This document shows, piece after piece, positions 42,655 through 53,000 of a DNA stretch of 64,000 bases. The notes below the pieces were generated by a model, which was given only the letters and a program-made list of their open reading frames with translations, was not told the DNA's origin and searched no databases. Each line of letters starts with the position of its first letter. The first letter of the stretch is position 1. Where the stretch lies: the NCBI RefSeq assembly GCF_024701975.1, contig NZ_JANLNM010000005.1:62001-126000 (forward strand). The letters run 5' to 3'. Made by a program: the position numbers and the translations under genes. The stretch is from Variovorax sp. ZS18.2.2. GTDB taxonomy: Bacteria; Pseudomonadota; Gammaproteobacteria; Burkholderiales; Burkholderiaceae_C.

Positions 42655-43983
42655 TCAGTCTCCGCTCGACTCGGGCCGGCCCAGCACGAGCCCGATGCGT
42701 GTCACTCCGCCGGCCGAAGAAGCGAATGTTGAACCGCCGTGCATACGTGCGATGGCCGACACGATCGTCAGACCCAGCCCGTGGTGGCTGGAGGAGCCAG
42801 AGCGCGATCGATCCGCACGGTAAAAGCGCTCAAACAGGTGCGGCAGCGCGGATGGGTCGATCGGCTCTCCGCGGTTGTCCACGAAGAGCTTGACCGCGTT
42901 CGCCTCTTGCTCGATTGCCACACGAATAAGGCTTTGCGGCGTGGCGTATCGGATCGCGTTGCTGACCAGGTTGGAGACAGCGCGCCGAAGCAGGCCGACG
43001 TCTACGAGGAGATTGGCGTCCCCATCGATCTTCAAAGAGAGGTCGGCGGCCTCCAGCTCGGCTTCATGGAATTCGGCCACGGCAGCAACCTGCTCGGCTA
43101 TGCTCACAGGCCCGGTCCGTCTTGCACGCGCACCGCGATCCGCTTTGGACAGGAAAAGCATGTCAGTCACGATGCCCGAAAGGCGGTGTGCCTCTTCCAG
43201 TTGGGAACTCAACGCGTCCTGAAGGGCGGCGACGGATCGCGCCTGGCTCAGTTCGACTTCCGCTTGGGCAATCATGTTTGCCAGGGGCGTCCGGAGTTCA
43301 TGCGCGACATCGGCGTTGAATGACTCGAGTTGCTCGTACGCACCCTCAACGCGCTCGAGCAAGGCATTGAATTGGCCCACCCATGGCTGGAGTTCGCTTG
43401 CGTACTTCGAGGCGTCAATGCGAATGCCGGCGTTCTCCGGTCCTGCTTCCGCGGTTTTGGCCGCGAGCAGCTTGAGCTGCTTCAGTCCGCGGCGAACCAC
43501 CAAGGATCCCGTGAATGCCACCAGCAAAGACCCCAGTGTGGTTGCCAGAAAGAGAGTCCATGCGAGCCGGCGCAGCAACAAGTCATCCTTGGAGACATCG
43601 AGTGTCAGTTGCAACTTGATCGGCTTGCCATCGATTGCGAGTCCCTCCAGCATGCGGTCCTGCGTGACCCAGTTGCCCTTGGCGGCCGGACCCGGCGACA
43701 GGTAAACCTGCGCCTCGCCAACCCACACCGCTGCAGCTGCATCCGGGTGCGAAAGGAAGTAGTCACCCAGCTTGTGGCGCAAGGCGTTGAGATCGGGAGG
43801 ATTGCTGGTCTCTTCGACCACATGCTGCACAAGTTCGATATACCTCACGAACTCTTCCGATTGCTTGAGCTGAAAGCTCCATCGTGTTGCGGCATACACG
43901 GCTACGCACACGAAGCTCAAGCCAATCAACGTCTGTATCGCGAACCAGCGAGACAGCGATGTCTGGATGGAGTTTTCTTTCAC
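42655..43983 (-). CDS. czcS: Heavy-metal sensor histidine kinase CzcS
   Basis: The 442-residue kinase has an N-terminal membrane segment (FAIQTLIGLSFVCVAVYAAT), a periplasmic sensor part (about 35-140), a second segment (LFLATTLGSLLVAFTGSLVV), HAMP, the H-box FNADVAHELRTPLANMIA, the N-box SNLVSNAIRYATP and HHGLGLTIVSAIARMHGG. It belongs to the heavy-metal sensor kinase group. The GTG start overlaps the czcR stop by four bases, so the pair is translationally coupled. Confidence 0.93.
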   Translation of the reverse strand: MKENSIQTSLSRWFAIQTLIGLSFVCVAVYAATRWSFQLKQSEEFVRYIELVQHVVEETSNPPDLNALRHKLGDYFLSHPDAAAAVWVGEAQVYLSPGPAAKGNWVTQDRMLEGLAIDGKPIKLQLTLDVSKDDLLLRRLAWTLFLATTLGSLLVAFTGSLVVRRGLKQLKLLAAKTAEAGPENAGIRIDASKYASELQPWVGQFNALLERVEGAYEQLESFNADVAHELRTPLANMIAQAEVELSQARSVAALQDALSSQLEEAHRLSGIVTDMLFLSKADRGARARRTGPVSIAEQVAAVAEFHEAELEAADLSLKIDGDANLLVDVGLLRRAVSNLVSNAIRYATPQSLIRVAIEQEANAVKLFVDNRGEPIDPSALPHLFERFYRADRSRSGSSSHHGLGLTIVSAIARMHGGSTFASSAGGVTRIGLVLGRPESSGD

Positions 43984-44663
43984 GCCGAGTCCGCGTCTCG
44001 CAGCTCCAGTACGTACCCCATGCCTCGTACCGTATGGAGCAGCTTCACGTCGAAAGGATCATCGATCTTCATCCGAAGCCGCCTCACAGCCACTTCGACC
44101 ACGTTCGTCTCGCTGTCGAAGTTCATTCCCCAGACCTGGTCAGCCAGGATGGCTCGAGGAAGGATCTGACCTTGCCGGCGCAGCAGAAGCGAAAGCAGGG
44201 CAAATTCCTTGGCCGTCAGCTCCAGGCGCTTCGAACCCCGTGTCGCCTTGCGCGTGGTGAGATCCAGCTGAAGGTCCGCGAGCGCGTAGCGCGTCGTTTC
44301 CTGCAGCGTTCCGCGACGCAGAAGCGCTCGGATGCGCGCCTGCAATTCGGAAAAAGCGAAGGGCTTTGCGAGATAGTCATCTGCACCACTTTCCAAACCC
44401 TTGACGCGATCGACCACATCGTCCCGTGCGGTCAGCATCAACACGGGAATGGAAGAAGACTTGCGGATCGCTTCGAGGATCTTGAAGCCGTCGATGCCTG
44501 GCAGCATCACATCCAGGACGATCGCATCGTAGTTGCCTGTCAGCGCCATGCCCAGCCCCTCGGAACCATCGCGTGACAGGTCGACGTTGAAGCCGCTCTC
44601 CACCAGGCCCTTGCGCAGGTAGTCTCCCAACTTCACTTCGTCTTCGATTACTAGCAAGTGCAT
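43980..44663 (-). CDS. czcR: Heavy-metal response regulator CzcR
   Basis: The 227-residue OmpR/PhoB-type regulator has a receiver domain (acidic IEDE, phospho-acceptor in IVLDVMLPGIDG, Lys in YLAKPF) and a C-terminal winged helix (LTAKEFALLSLLLRRQGQI; ETNVVEVAVRRLRMKIDDPF; LLHTVRGMGYVLE). It lies next to two czc operons, and perfect ATTACA-N4-TGTAAT dyads occur upstream of it and of the first operon, the type of site bound by CzcR/CopR proteins. Confidence 0.95.
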   Translation of the reverse strand: MHLLVIEDEVKLGDYLRKGLVESGFNVDLSRDGSEGLGMALTGNYDAIVLDVMLPGIDGFKILEAIRKSSSIPVLMLTARDDVVDRVKGLESGADDYLAKPFAFSELQARIRALLRRGTLQETTRYALADLQLDLTTRKATRGSKRLELTAKEFALLSLLLRRQGQILPRAILADQVWGMNFDSETNVVEVAVRRLRMKIDDPFDVKLLHTVRGMGYVLELRDADSA

Positions 44664-44696
44664 TCCTTGATCGTAACTTCGCGATTACGGGGGGTG

Positions 44697-44712
44697 ATTA
44701 CATTTCGGTCAT
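44697..44712. promoter_or_regulatory. Imperfect CzcR-type site upstream of czcR
   Basis: ATTACA-TTTC-GGTCAT, left half perfect and right half poor; a further ATTAC lies 14 bases to the left at 44684. It is 34 bases from the czcR start and could serve autoregulation. Confidence 0.45.
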
Positions 44713-44762
44713 CTGCGATTTTCCTCCGCCTGCCTATCGCTCGCACCCACGCGGAGCGCGGC

Positions 44763-44778
44763 ATTACATGTTTGTAAT
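44763..44778. promoter_or_regulatory. CzcR-type dyad ATTACA-TGTT-TGTAAT between czcR and eptA
   Basis: Perfect dyad extended by flanking C/G. It lies 100 bases from the czcR start and 101 bases from the EptA-like gene start, so it is centred to serve both divergent promoters. Confidence 0.75.
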
Positions 44779-44878
44779 GTTCCAGTTCGGATTTTGTTCG
44801 GCATGATTTCTAGAGTCCTCCCACGCGACTGGTGAGGTGGCAGCCGCCGCCCTTGTTCGGCGTGAATGACTCCAGACC

Positions 44879-46591
44879 ATGCCAGATCACAAACCCCTTC
44901 GGCTGCCTTTCGACGCCGAAGGCAGCCCACTTGCCCCCTCGCGGGGAACGAACAAGGCGCTCTCCGCAACCTGGGCATGCTTGGGTACCGCAAGCTGGAT
45001 TGTTGCTGTAGACAATTTCAGTTTCTGGAAGACTTTCGCTTCTGCGCAGGACAGCTGGAGTGCCGCCGCCTTGGCTTCGACCGTCGGGCTCGGGATTTTT
45101 CTGGCGCTGTTGTTCGCTGTGCTCCTGCGACCGTTCGTCACCGGCAGGGTTGGCGTCGTCTTGCTGTGTTTCCTGTTGATCGTGTCGGCCAGCGTCTCGC
45201 ACTACCTTGATGCATGGGGAGTGCTCTTCGACAAGGGCTTGGTCCGGAACATGGTCGAAACAGACACGCGCGAGGTCCGCGAGCTGCTCTCGCTCCCCGC
45301 GTTCGTTGATGTGTTCTGGCGGGGCATCTTGCCCGCGGCATTGCTGTGGTTCGTCGGCATTCGCAGAGCCGAATGGAAGCGATCGACGATCCACACGGCG
45401 CTGCTGGGGGCAATGGCGGCCGGCGTCGCCAGCGCCTTGCTTGCCACTTCGTATGGGACGCTGGCATCCACGTTCCGCAACCACCGTGAACTCCGTTTCC
45501 AACTCGTGCCTACCAACTACATCAATGCGGTTTACGGCTACCTCAAAGGCGAAGACGTTACATCCGGGGCGATTCTTCGAATCGCACCGGACGCGCGGCG
45601 TACCCCGTCCCTCTCAGCGCGCCCGCTGGTGCTTGTCCTGATCGTGGGTGAAACCGCACGAGCGGCGAACTTTTCCCTGGGCGGCTATGCGCGCGAGACG
45701 AATGCGGCCCTCGCCAACCGCGACATCCTGTACTTTCAAAATGTCGTTTCGTGTGGAACTGACACCGCGACATCGTTGCCTTGCATGTTCTCCGGGCTGG
45801 GGGCCGAGGATTTCTCTGTGCGGAAGGCGCGTGAGCGCGAGAACGCACTCGACGTCTTGCTGCGGACAGGCGTTTCGGTGCAATGGCTCGACAACAACTC
45901 CGGTTGCAAGGGGGTCTGCGCGCGAGTGCCGACCCAGCAGATGCCGACGTCAGGCATTGACGGCCTTTGCGGTGAGGATGCGTGCCAGGACGAAATCCTT
46001 GCCCGGTCGCTGGAGGAGCGCCTGAATGAAGTGAAGCAGGACACGGCAATCGTTCTGCACCAGATGGGCAGTCACGGGCCAGCCTACTACCGGCGGTATC
46101 CAGCACCTGGCAAATTCCAGCCGACGTGCGATACGAATCGGATCCAGTCTTGCGACCGGCAGGCGCTCGTCAACACCTATGACAACACGATCGAGTACAC
46201 CAGCCAGAACATCGCTCGAATCGTGGATGTAGCGCGCGCTCGCGCCCCCGCGATGGACATCGCGGTTCTCTACATCTCGGACCATGGTGAAAGCCTTGGC
46301 GAGCGAAACATCTATCTGCACGGGCTGCCGCCGATGCTTGCGCCCAGCGAGCAAACGCACGTTCCCATGCTCGCCTGGCTACCGGCCCGGACACAGGAGC
46401 GCCTGAAATTGCCGATCTCGTGCCTTGCCTCGGTTGCAGGGCAGGAATATTCCCACGACAACTTGTTTTCAACCTTGCTTGGGTTTTTCGGCGTTGCCAC
46501 CGCAGCGTACCGAGCCGATCTGGACGTGTTGGCGATCGCGCGAGCATCCCGTGCATGCGGAAATGCACCGCTGCGCTTGACCTTGAAGTGA
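44879..46591 (+). CDS. eptA: EptA/MCR-like phosphoethanolamine transferase
   Basis: The 570-residue inner-membrane protein has about five N-terminal membrane segments (to about residue 200) and a periplasmic alkaline-phosphatase-like domain. Signature sites are VGETARA with the Thr nucleophile (near 259), YISDHGESLGE and YSHDNLFSTLLG. Such enzymes add phosphoethanolamine to lipid A and lower binding of polymyxin and other cations. It diverges from czcR across a gap with CzcR-type sites, suggesting metal-induced expression. Confidence 0.9.
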   Translation: MPDHKPLRLPFDAEGSPLAPSRGTNKALSATWACLGTASWIVAVDNFSFWKTFASAQDSWSAAALASTVGLGIFLALLFAVLLRPFVTGRVGVVLLCFLLIVSASVSHYLDAWGVLFDKGLVRNMVETDTREVRELLSLPAFVDVFWRGILPAALLWFVGIRRAEWKRSTIHTALLGAMAAGVASALLATSYGTLASTFRNHRELRFQLVPTNYINAVYGYLKGEDVTSGAILRIAPDARRTPSLSARPLVLVLIVGETARAANFSLGGYARETNAALANRDILYFQNVVSCGTDTATSLPCMFSGLGAEDFSVRKARERENALDVLLRTGVSVQWLDNNSGCKGVCARVPTQQMPTSGIDGLCGEDACQDEILARSLEERLNEVKQDTAIVLHQMGSHGPAYYRRYPAPGKFQPTCDTNRIQSCDRQALVNTYDNTIEYTSQNIARIVDVARARAPAMDIAVLYISDHGESLGERNIYLHGLPPMLAPSEQTHVPMLAWLPARTQERLKLPISCLASVAGQEYSHDNLFSTLLGFFGVATAAYRADLDVLAIARASRACGNAPLRLTLK

Positions 46592-46654
46592 CTTCATGGT
46601 TTCCAATCACTTCATTCCACAGCAATGGGCGCTCCTGCCCTCCAAGGAATCATC

Positions 46655-46954
46655 ATGAGCTTCTTCAGCGAAATCTTTCGAAACCTGGCAAACGGTGACC
46701 ACGGCCGACGTGGGCATGGTCAGTCGAGCCGTTCTGGGCATCACGGTGGGCGGGAGAGTGGTTATCCGTATGGAGGAGCCGATGCGCGCGGCGGGCAGCC
46801 TTGCCGGTCGTGCGGGGCTCCGTTCCTTCCTGGCGCGAATTTTTGCGCACAGTGCGGCGCCGCTCCTGCAGCTGCACGGGTCTGCTCTGGCTGCTCTACC
46901 GCCTTGGTGCCCGGAGCGCGCTTCTGCGCGAAGTGCGGCCAGGCGGCGACGTAA
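46655..46954 (+). CDS. Small double zinc-ribbon protein
   Basis: The 99-residue protein has a flexible Gly/His/Ser-rich N-terminal half and two zinc ribbons in the C-terminal half: CRSCG ... FCAQCG and CSGCS ... FCAKCG. The ATG at 46655 with AAGGA upstream is preferred over the in-frame ATG at 46625. It may bind zinc or act as an adaptor; a role in zinc storage near zinc-efflux genes is conjecture. Confidence 0.7.
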   Translation: MSFFSEIFRNLANGDHGRRGHGQSSRSGHHGGRESGYPYGGADARGGQPCRSCGAPFLPGANFCAQCGAAPAAARVCSGCSTALVPGARFCAKCGQAAT

Positions 46955-47045
46955 GCCGCGATAGCGCGAGATCACCCGGTCCCTGGCCTGAGTTTCACAC
47001 ACAAGCCCATCGAAAAAATCTCGCGCCATCGATACACTTGCCATC

Positions 47046-47399
47046 ATGCGTACGTTTCTCTTAGCCATGCTTCTCGCGATCCTGCCGCTGCAGTTCGCGT
47101 GGGGTGCGGCCACGGGTTACTGCAGGCATGAGGCTGGCACTGGTGCCGCGCATTTTGGTCACCACGAGCACCAAGCCAACGCATCTTCGGGTGAAAAGAG
47201 CAAAGACCTGAAGTTGAAGACGATCGCCGACAGCGACGACTGCATCGGTTGTCATGCCAGCGTTGCCTACATCGCTCCGGTTCTGTCTCTTCATTTTCTG
47301 GCCCCTGTCGGAGGATGGCCACCAGCGCTCAGCCTGCCTACCTATCGTTCCCCAATCCCCATAGGGCTTGAACGCCCAGCACGAACGCTCGCCCTCTGA
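47046..47399 (+). CDS. czcI: CzcI-like periplasmic protein, second copy
   Basis: The 117-residue protein has a signal peptide (MRTFLLAMLLAILPLQFAWG), YCRHEAG, the His motif HFGHHEHQ and DDCIGCHAS with CxxC. It parallels the czcI at 27374 and again stands directly before a czcC gene. The C-terminal half is Pro/Leu-rich, as in other CzcI proteins. Confidence 0.82.
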   Translation: MRTFLLAMLLAILPLQFAWGAATGYCRHEAGTGAAHFGHHEHQANASSGEKSKDLKLKTIADSDDCIGCHASVAYIAPVLSLHFLAPVGGWPPALSLPTYRSPIPIGLERPARTLAL

Positions 47400-47488
47400 T
47401 CGGCGAGCTCGTTCCTTCTTTTCCTTTTCACACGACGACAGCTCGCCGAATCTCGCCTTTGGTTGTTTTTCAACGCTAGGAGAATTCG

Positions 47489-48808
47489 ATGCGAATCAAG
47501 ACGCTGGTCATTGCCAGTGCATTGGCTTTGGCCGCATGGCCCAGCCTCGCGCAAGTCGCGAAATCCACCGCCCAAGCTGCGCAACCAGCACAACCCCGGC
47601 CGGTCCTACAGGGATTGAGCCTGACGGAAGTCTGGCGTCTGGCTGAAGAATCCAATCCGGCTTTGAGAGCCAAGCGGGCCGAACTCGCTTCGGCGGAAGG
47701 TTCGCGCACCGACGCCAACGCGTTCCTCTATAACAATCCAGTCGTTTCTTTCGATGGCATCCGCCGGACTGTCCCCCAGGAGGGGGCGTCGTCTGAACGG
47801 CGTCGCGAGTGGTCGAGCAGCGTTCAACAGACGTTCGAGATTGCAGGCCAGCGAGGCTTTCGCCGCGAAGCTGCCGATGCGGCGCTGACGGCCCTGCAGG
47901 AAGAGATCGCCGAGACACGCAGACAGGTTCGCGTCGAGGTGGCGCAGCTGTACTACCGCGTCCTCGCCTTGCAGCAACGCACCGAGCTCGAAGAGCAGGC
48001 GCTGGGCCTCTTCGAGAGCACCGCGGCAGCTGTGCAAAAGCGGCGTATCGCCGGTGAAGACACCAAGCTGGATTCCAACGTGGCCACGGTCGAGGCCGAG
48101 CGTGCCCGCAACCAACTGGCCGTCGCGAAGGAACAATTGCTCGACGCTCGCGCTGATCTGGCAACGAAGCTTCAACTCCGCGCGGAAAGCCTGCCACAGG
48201 CGAGCGGCGAGCTCCGCCCCACGGCAACCGCGGCTTACAGCCTCGAGTCCCTGCTGTCTCAGGTCGATAACCAGCCGCGCCTCCAGGCGCTGCGTGCACG
48301 GGAGGAGTCGGCACGGGCCAAGCTGAAGTTGGAGAGCGCCAGCCGATATCCCGATCTCACCGTCGGCGTCGGCGTGGGACGTGAAGGTGCATCCGGTGCT
48401 CGCGAACGTCTCACAACCGTTTCGGTCTCAGTGCCATTGCCATTGTTCAAACGCAATGCCGCCGGCATCGGACAGGCAAGCAGCGCGCTCACCCAAGCCG
48501 AGAACTCGCGCAGTGCGGGCGTTCGAGACGCGCAAGCGCAGGTGCAAGCGCTCTGGGCCAAGCTGGAGAGCCTGAGGGATCGTGTCACCAGGCTCCAGGA
48601 GCGTGTGCTTCCGGCGCTGCTCGATAACCAGCAGCTTTCGGTCAAGTCCCAGCGCGCCGGCCAGATCGGTCTTCTCGAGTTGATCGTGGTGAACAGGCAA
48701 GCCCTCGACGCACGCCGCGATCTGATCGACGCGCTCATCGACTATCAATCCACCCGTCTTGCACTGGAGCTAGCCGCCGGCTGGCCTCCTGAAGGAGTCA
48801 CGCCATGA
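47489..48808 (+). CDS. czcC: Outer-membrane efflux channel, second czc operon
   Basis: The 439-residue outer membrane factor has a signal peptide (LVIASALALAAWPSLAQ) and both TolC-like repeats (LTEVWRLAEESNPALRAKRA; SAGVRDAQAQVQALWAKLES). It overlaps czcB2 by four bases (ATGA). It differs clearly in sequence from the first CzcC, so the second operon is not a recent duplicate. Confidence 0.93.
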   Translation: MRIKTLVIASALALAAWPSLAQVAKSTAQAAQPAQPRPVLQGLSLTEVWRLAEESNPALRAKRAELASAEGSRTDANAFLYNNPVVSFDGIRRTVPQEGASSERRREWSSSVQQTFEIAGQRGFRREAADAALTALQEEIAETRRQVRVEVAQLYYRVLALQQRTELEEQALGLFESTAAAVQKRRIAGEDTKLDSNVATVEAERARNQLAVAKEQLLDARADLATKLQLRAESLPQASGELRPTATAAYSLESLLSQVDNQPRLQALRAREESARAKLKLESASRYPDLTVGVGVGREGASGARERLTTVSVSVPLPLFKRNAAGIGQASSALTQAENSRSAGVRDAQAQVQALWAKLESLRDRVTRLQERVLPALLDNQQLSVKSQRAGQIGLLELIVVNRQALDARRDLIDALIDYQSTRLALELAAGWPPEGVTP

Positions 48809-50022
48809 AATTCAATTCCACCCTGGTCGATCAGCGCAGTACCGAACGTTCCGCTCTGACCAAGCTTGCCGCAGCGATCTGCGCGGCCTTTGCAGTGATC
48901 GCACTTTCCGGTTGCGGAGGCAGCAACGGTTCGGCCGAGAAGCCCGCTGCCGAAGAGAAGGCTGCCGAGAAAGAAGGCCTCAAGCTCTCGAAGGAGGAAG
49001 CGGATCGCGCCGGCATCGTCCTGGAGGAACTTAAGGCGCAGGCTCTGGCCGATACCGTCACGGTGACAGCGACGATTCGCGCGAACCAGGATCGCATTGC
49101 CAGGATTGCGCCTCGCGTCGAAGGTCGCGTTGCCACCGTAGCGGCAAGCCTTGGTGACAATGTTCGAACCGGTCAGTCGCTTGCGACCCTGGACAGTTTG
49201 GCTGTCGGCGAGGCTTCGTCTGCGTTGAGCCAGGCACGGTCTGCTCAGCGAGTGGCTGACGCGGACTACAAGCGCGCCACTGCCTTGCAGGCAGAAGAGA
49301 TCATTCCGCAGAAGGACTACCTGCGGGCCAAAGCGGAGCATGAAAAGGCAAGCGCGACGCTCCGCGCCGCAGAGGACCACCTTCGGCTGCTGGGCGTCCC
49401 ATCGGGCCAGAGCGCAGGCGTGGCCTCCGTGTTCCCGCTGACTTCGCCGTTGGCCGGCACGATCATCGAGAAAAAGGCCGTTGTGGGCGGCTTGGCCGGG
49501 CCCAGCGATGCCTTGTTCGTCGTCGCGGACCTGTCGACGCTGTGGATCGAGGCCAACCTGGCCGAGGCCCAGTTGGCGAAAGTCCGCGTCGGGGCGAAAG
49601 CGACCGTCACCGTCGGTGCCTATCCGGACGAGCGTTTCGAAGGACGAGTGACCTACGTTGCAAGCATCCTCGACAAGGAGACGCGTTCGATTCCGGCGCG
49701 CATCGAGGTGAAGAACGGTGAGGGTCGCCTCAAGCCTGAGATGTTCGCGACCGCCACCATTGAAAGCCCCTCGCCGAAGTCGGCCCCGAAGACGGACGTG
49801 CTGACGGTGCCGGACCAGGCCATCGTGCTCATGCAGGGCCAGCCCAACGTTTTCGTCTTTGAAAACGGCGCTTACGAACAGCGCGCCATTGATCCAGGCG
49901 ACAGGCTCGGTACCCGGACGGTTGTGAAGTCAGGCGTGAAGGCCGGCGAGCAGGTGGTGAGTGCGGGAACCTATGCCCTCAAGGCACGCGTGCTGAAGTC
50001 GCAAATCGGCGACGCACATTGA
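48805..50022 (+). CDS. czcB: RND periplasmic adaptor lipoprotein, second czc operon
   Basis: The 405-residue adaptor has a lipoprotein leader with lipobox LSGC (about residue 36), a charged linker, and the adaptor domains (VEGRVATVAASLGDNVRTGQ; coiled coil about 130-190; SPLAGTIIEKKAVVG). It lacks the His-rich segment of the first CzcB. The pump gene follows after 17 bases. Confidence 0.92.
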   Translation: MKFNSTLVDQRSTERSALTKLAAAICAAFAVIALSGCGGSNGSAEKPAAEEKAAEKEGLKLSKEEADRAGIVLEELKAQALADTVTVTATIRANQDRIARIAPRVEGRVATVAASLGDNVRTGQSLATLDSLAVGEASSALSQARSAQRVADADYKRATALQAEEIIPQKDYLRAKAEHEKASATLRAAEDHLRLLGVPSGQSAGVASVFPLTSPLAGTIIEKKAVVGGLAGPSDALFVVADLSTLWIEANLAEAQLAKVRVGAKATVTVGAYPDERFEGRVTYVASILDKETRSIPARIEVKNGEGRLKPEMFATATIESPSPKSAPKTDVLTVPDQAIVLMQGQPNVFVFENGAYEQRAIDPGDRLGTRTVVKSGVKAGEQVVSAGTYALKARVLKSQIGDAH

Positions 50023-50039
50023 GGAATCGAAAGTAAAAC

Positions 50040-53000
50040 ATGCTCAACGCACTCGTAGACGCGTCGCTTCGATACAAGGTCCTCGTCCTGGTCATCTTTG
50101 CCGTCTTGGTCGGACTCGGTGTCCAGGCGTTTCGCAACGTCCCTGTCGATGCCTTCCCCGACGTCACCCCGGTTCAAGTCAACATCTATACGGAGTCTCC
50201 AGGCTTGGCCGCGGAGGACGTTGAAAAGCTGCTCACGACACCGATCGAAGGCGCCATGGCCGGCTTGCCGGGCGTCGAAGAAGTGCGCTCGGTCTCGCTC
50301 TTCGGCCTGTCCTACGTAGGCGTCTACTTCAAGGACGATGTCGACATCTATTTCGCTCGGCGCTTGGTGGGCGAGAAACTGCAGGAAGCGAAGGGGCGTT
50401 TGCCTCAAGGCTATGGCGAGCCAGTGCTGGGTCCAAACAGTTCGGGTCTCGGCCAGGTGTTTTGGTACACGGTCGAGTCCGAAGACAAGAAGATGAGCAC
50501 CATGGATCTACGTACGCTCCATGACTGGACCGTGCGACTGATCCTGCGTACAGCCCCCGGCGTGGACGACATCGTCTCGTGGGGCGGGGAACAGAAGCAG
50601 TTCCAGGTTCAGATCGATCCGCGAAAGCTCATCAAGTACAGCGTGAGCTTCAAGGAGGTGATGGAGCGGCTCACAGCCAACAACAAGCAGGTTGGCGGTC
50701 AATCGATCAACCTCGGCGCGGAACAGTTTCTGGTGCGTGGTCTCGGGCTGGTGGGAACCACAAAAGACATCGAGCAGATTGTCATCGCTGAGCGTAACGG
50801 CGCGCCTGTGTATGTACGGGACGTTGCACAAGTCAAGGAAGCTCCCGCGCCCCGATTCGGCGCAGTGACACGAGACGGCAAGGAAGCCGTCTTGGGGATC
50901 GCTTTGGCCCGGGTCAACGAAAACGCCAAGAACGTGGTGGACGCCGTCAAAGCCAAGTTGGCCGTGGCGCAGGCAGCGCTGCCGAAGGGCGTGACGCTGC
51001 AGCCGGTCTACGATCGCACCGAACTGGTCAAGAAAGCCCTGAACACCGCGGAGAGCTCGCTGGTCGAAGGCGCGATCCTTGTCGCCGTGATCCTCTTCCT
51101 GTTCCTGGGCGAGTTTCGATCGGCGATCGTGGTGGTGATCACTCTACCGATGGCGATGCTGATCGCATTCATCCTGATGCAGCAGTTCGGTGTCTCCGCC
51201 AACCTGATGTCGCTTGCCGGCTTGGCGATCGGCACAGGGATGATGGTGGATGGCGCGGTCGTGATGGTCGAGAACGCGTTTCGACTTCTGGCGCATGCGA
51301 AGGAATCGGGCAAACCGATTCAGAAGACGCACCTTATCCTGGAAGCAGCCCGAGAGGTGGTCAATCCGATCGCATTCGCCATCTTGATCATCATCGTCGT
51401 TTTCTTGCCGTTGTTCTCGCTCACCGGGCTCGAGGGAAAGCTCTTCAAGCCGATGGCGTACACCATCACGTTTGCCATGGCGGGCTCGCTCCTGCTTTCG
51501 CTGACGTTGGTCCCGGTGCTCGCCGCGTTGATCCTGAAGCCCAAAGAGGAGAAGGACACTTTCCTCGTTCGGCGCGCCAAGCGGATCTACCTTCCTCTGT
51601 TGGATTGGGCGCTTGAGCGCAAGCGTCTGGTCGTCGGCTCGGCAATCGTCCTGCTGCTCGCCTCGCTGGCGCTGTTCCCATTTCTGGGCAAGGAGTTCAT
51701 GCCTCAGCTGCAGGAAGGAACGATTCAGTTTCGTGTGACGGGTATTCCTTCCACGTCGCTCGACGAGTCCATCCGCGTGTCCAACGAGGTGAGCGCGGCA
51801 CTGCACAAGCAATTCCCGCAGATCCGATCTGTGCTCGCGACCATCGGCCGCGCCGAAGGGGGCGAGACCACGGACGTGAACTACATGGAGTTGAACCTGG
51901 ACACCAAGCCACCCGGGGAGTGGCCAGAGAAGATCTCCTACGCAAAGCTGGCCTCGGAAATGCAAGAGGCTCTCGAAAAAGTGGTGCCCACCGTTGTGTT
52001 CGGCGCGACCCAGCCGATTCAGTCCCGCGTCGAGGAGCTGATCTCCGGGGTGCGGGCCACGCTTGCGCTCAAGTTGTACGGAGAGGATCTGGCAACACTC
52101 GACAGACTCACCAGCAAGATTCAAGGCGTGCTCGGGAAGATTCCGGGTGTTGCGGACCTGTCGGCCGAAGCCAACAAGGGAAAGCCGCAACTCATCATCA
52201 AGGTCAACCGGGACGCCGCGGCGCGCTACGGCATCAATGCGGATGAGATCCTGGAGGTCGTGCAATCCGGTATCGGTGGCAGCGCGGTCTCCACATTGAT
52301 CGATGGCACCAAGCGTTTTGAAATCGCGGTTCGCCTCTCCGACGAGTTCAGGGTGAGCCCAGCGGCCATCGCCAGCATTCCAATCCGCACGGGTGGCGGG
52401 GCGCTGGTGCCTTTCTCGCAGGTCGCATCGATCGAGCTCGACGAGGGGTACTCCTTCATTCGGCGTGAATCTCTGCAGCGTTATTCAGTGCTCCAGATGG
52501 ACGTCAAGGGCCGCGATGTCGACAGCTTCGTGAAGGAGGCGGATACGCAACTGAAGGCGCAAGTCGAGTTGCCAACCGGCTACTGGATCGAATGGGGCGG
52601 CTCCTTCGAGAATCAGCAGCGAGCGATGGCCAGGCTCGGGGTGATCGTTCCGTTGACCATCGGTCTGATCTTCATCCTTCTGTACACCGCCTTCAACTCT
52701 GTGCGGCATGCGACGCTCATCATCGCCAACGTGCCGTTCGCAATCATCGGCGGCATCGTCGGCTTGTTTGTCAGCGGGCAATACCTGTCGGTCCCCTCGG
52801 CCATCGGCTTCATCGCCGTCTTCGGTGTTGCCATGCTGAACGGCATCGTGATGGTGACGTTCCTGAACGATCTGAGGCGCCAAGGCTTGCCAATCCGAGA
52901 GGCGGTTCAACAGGGTGCAGCGCTGCGGCTGCGCCCTGTATTGATGACCGCGTCCGTCGCGATCCTTGGCCTCATTCCGATGCTGCTGTCGACCGGCGTC

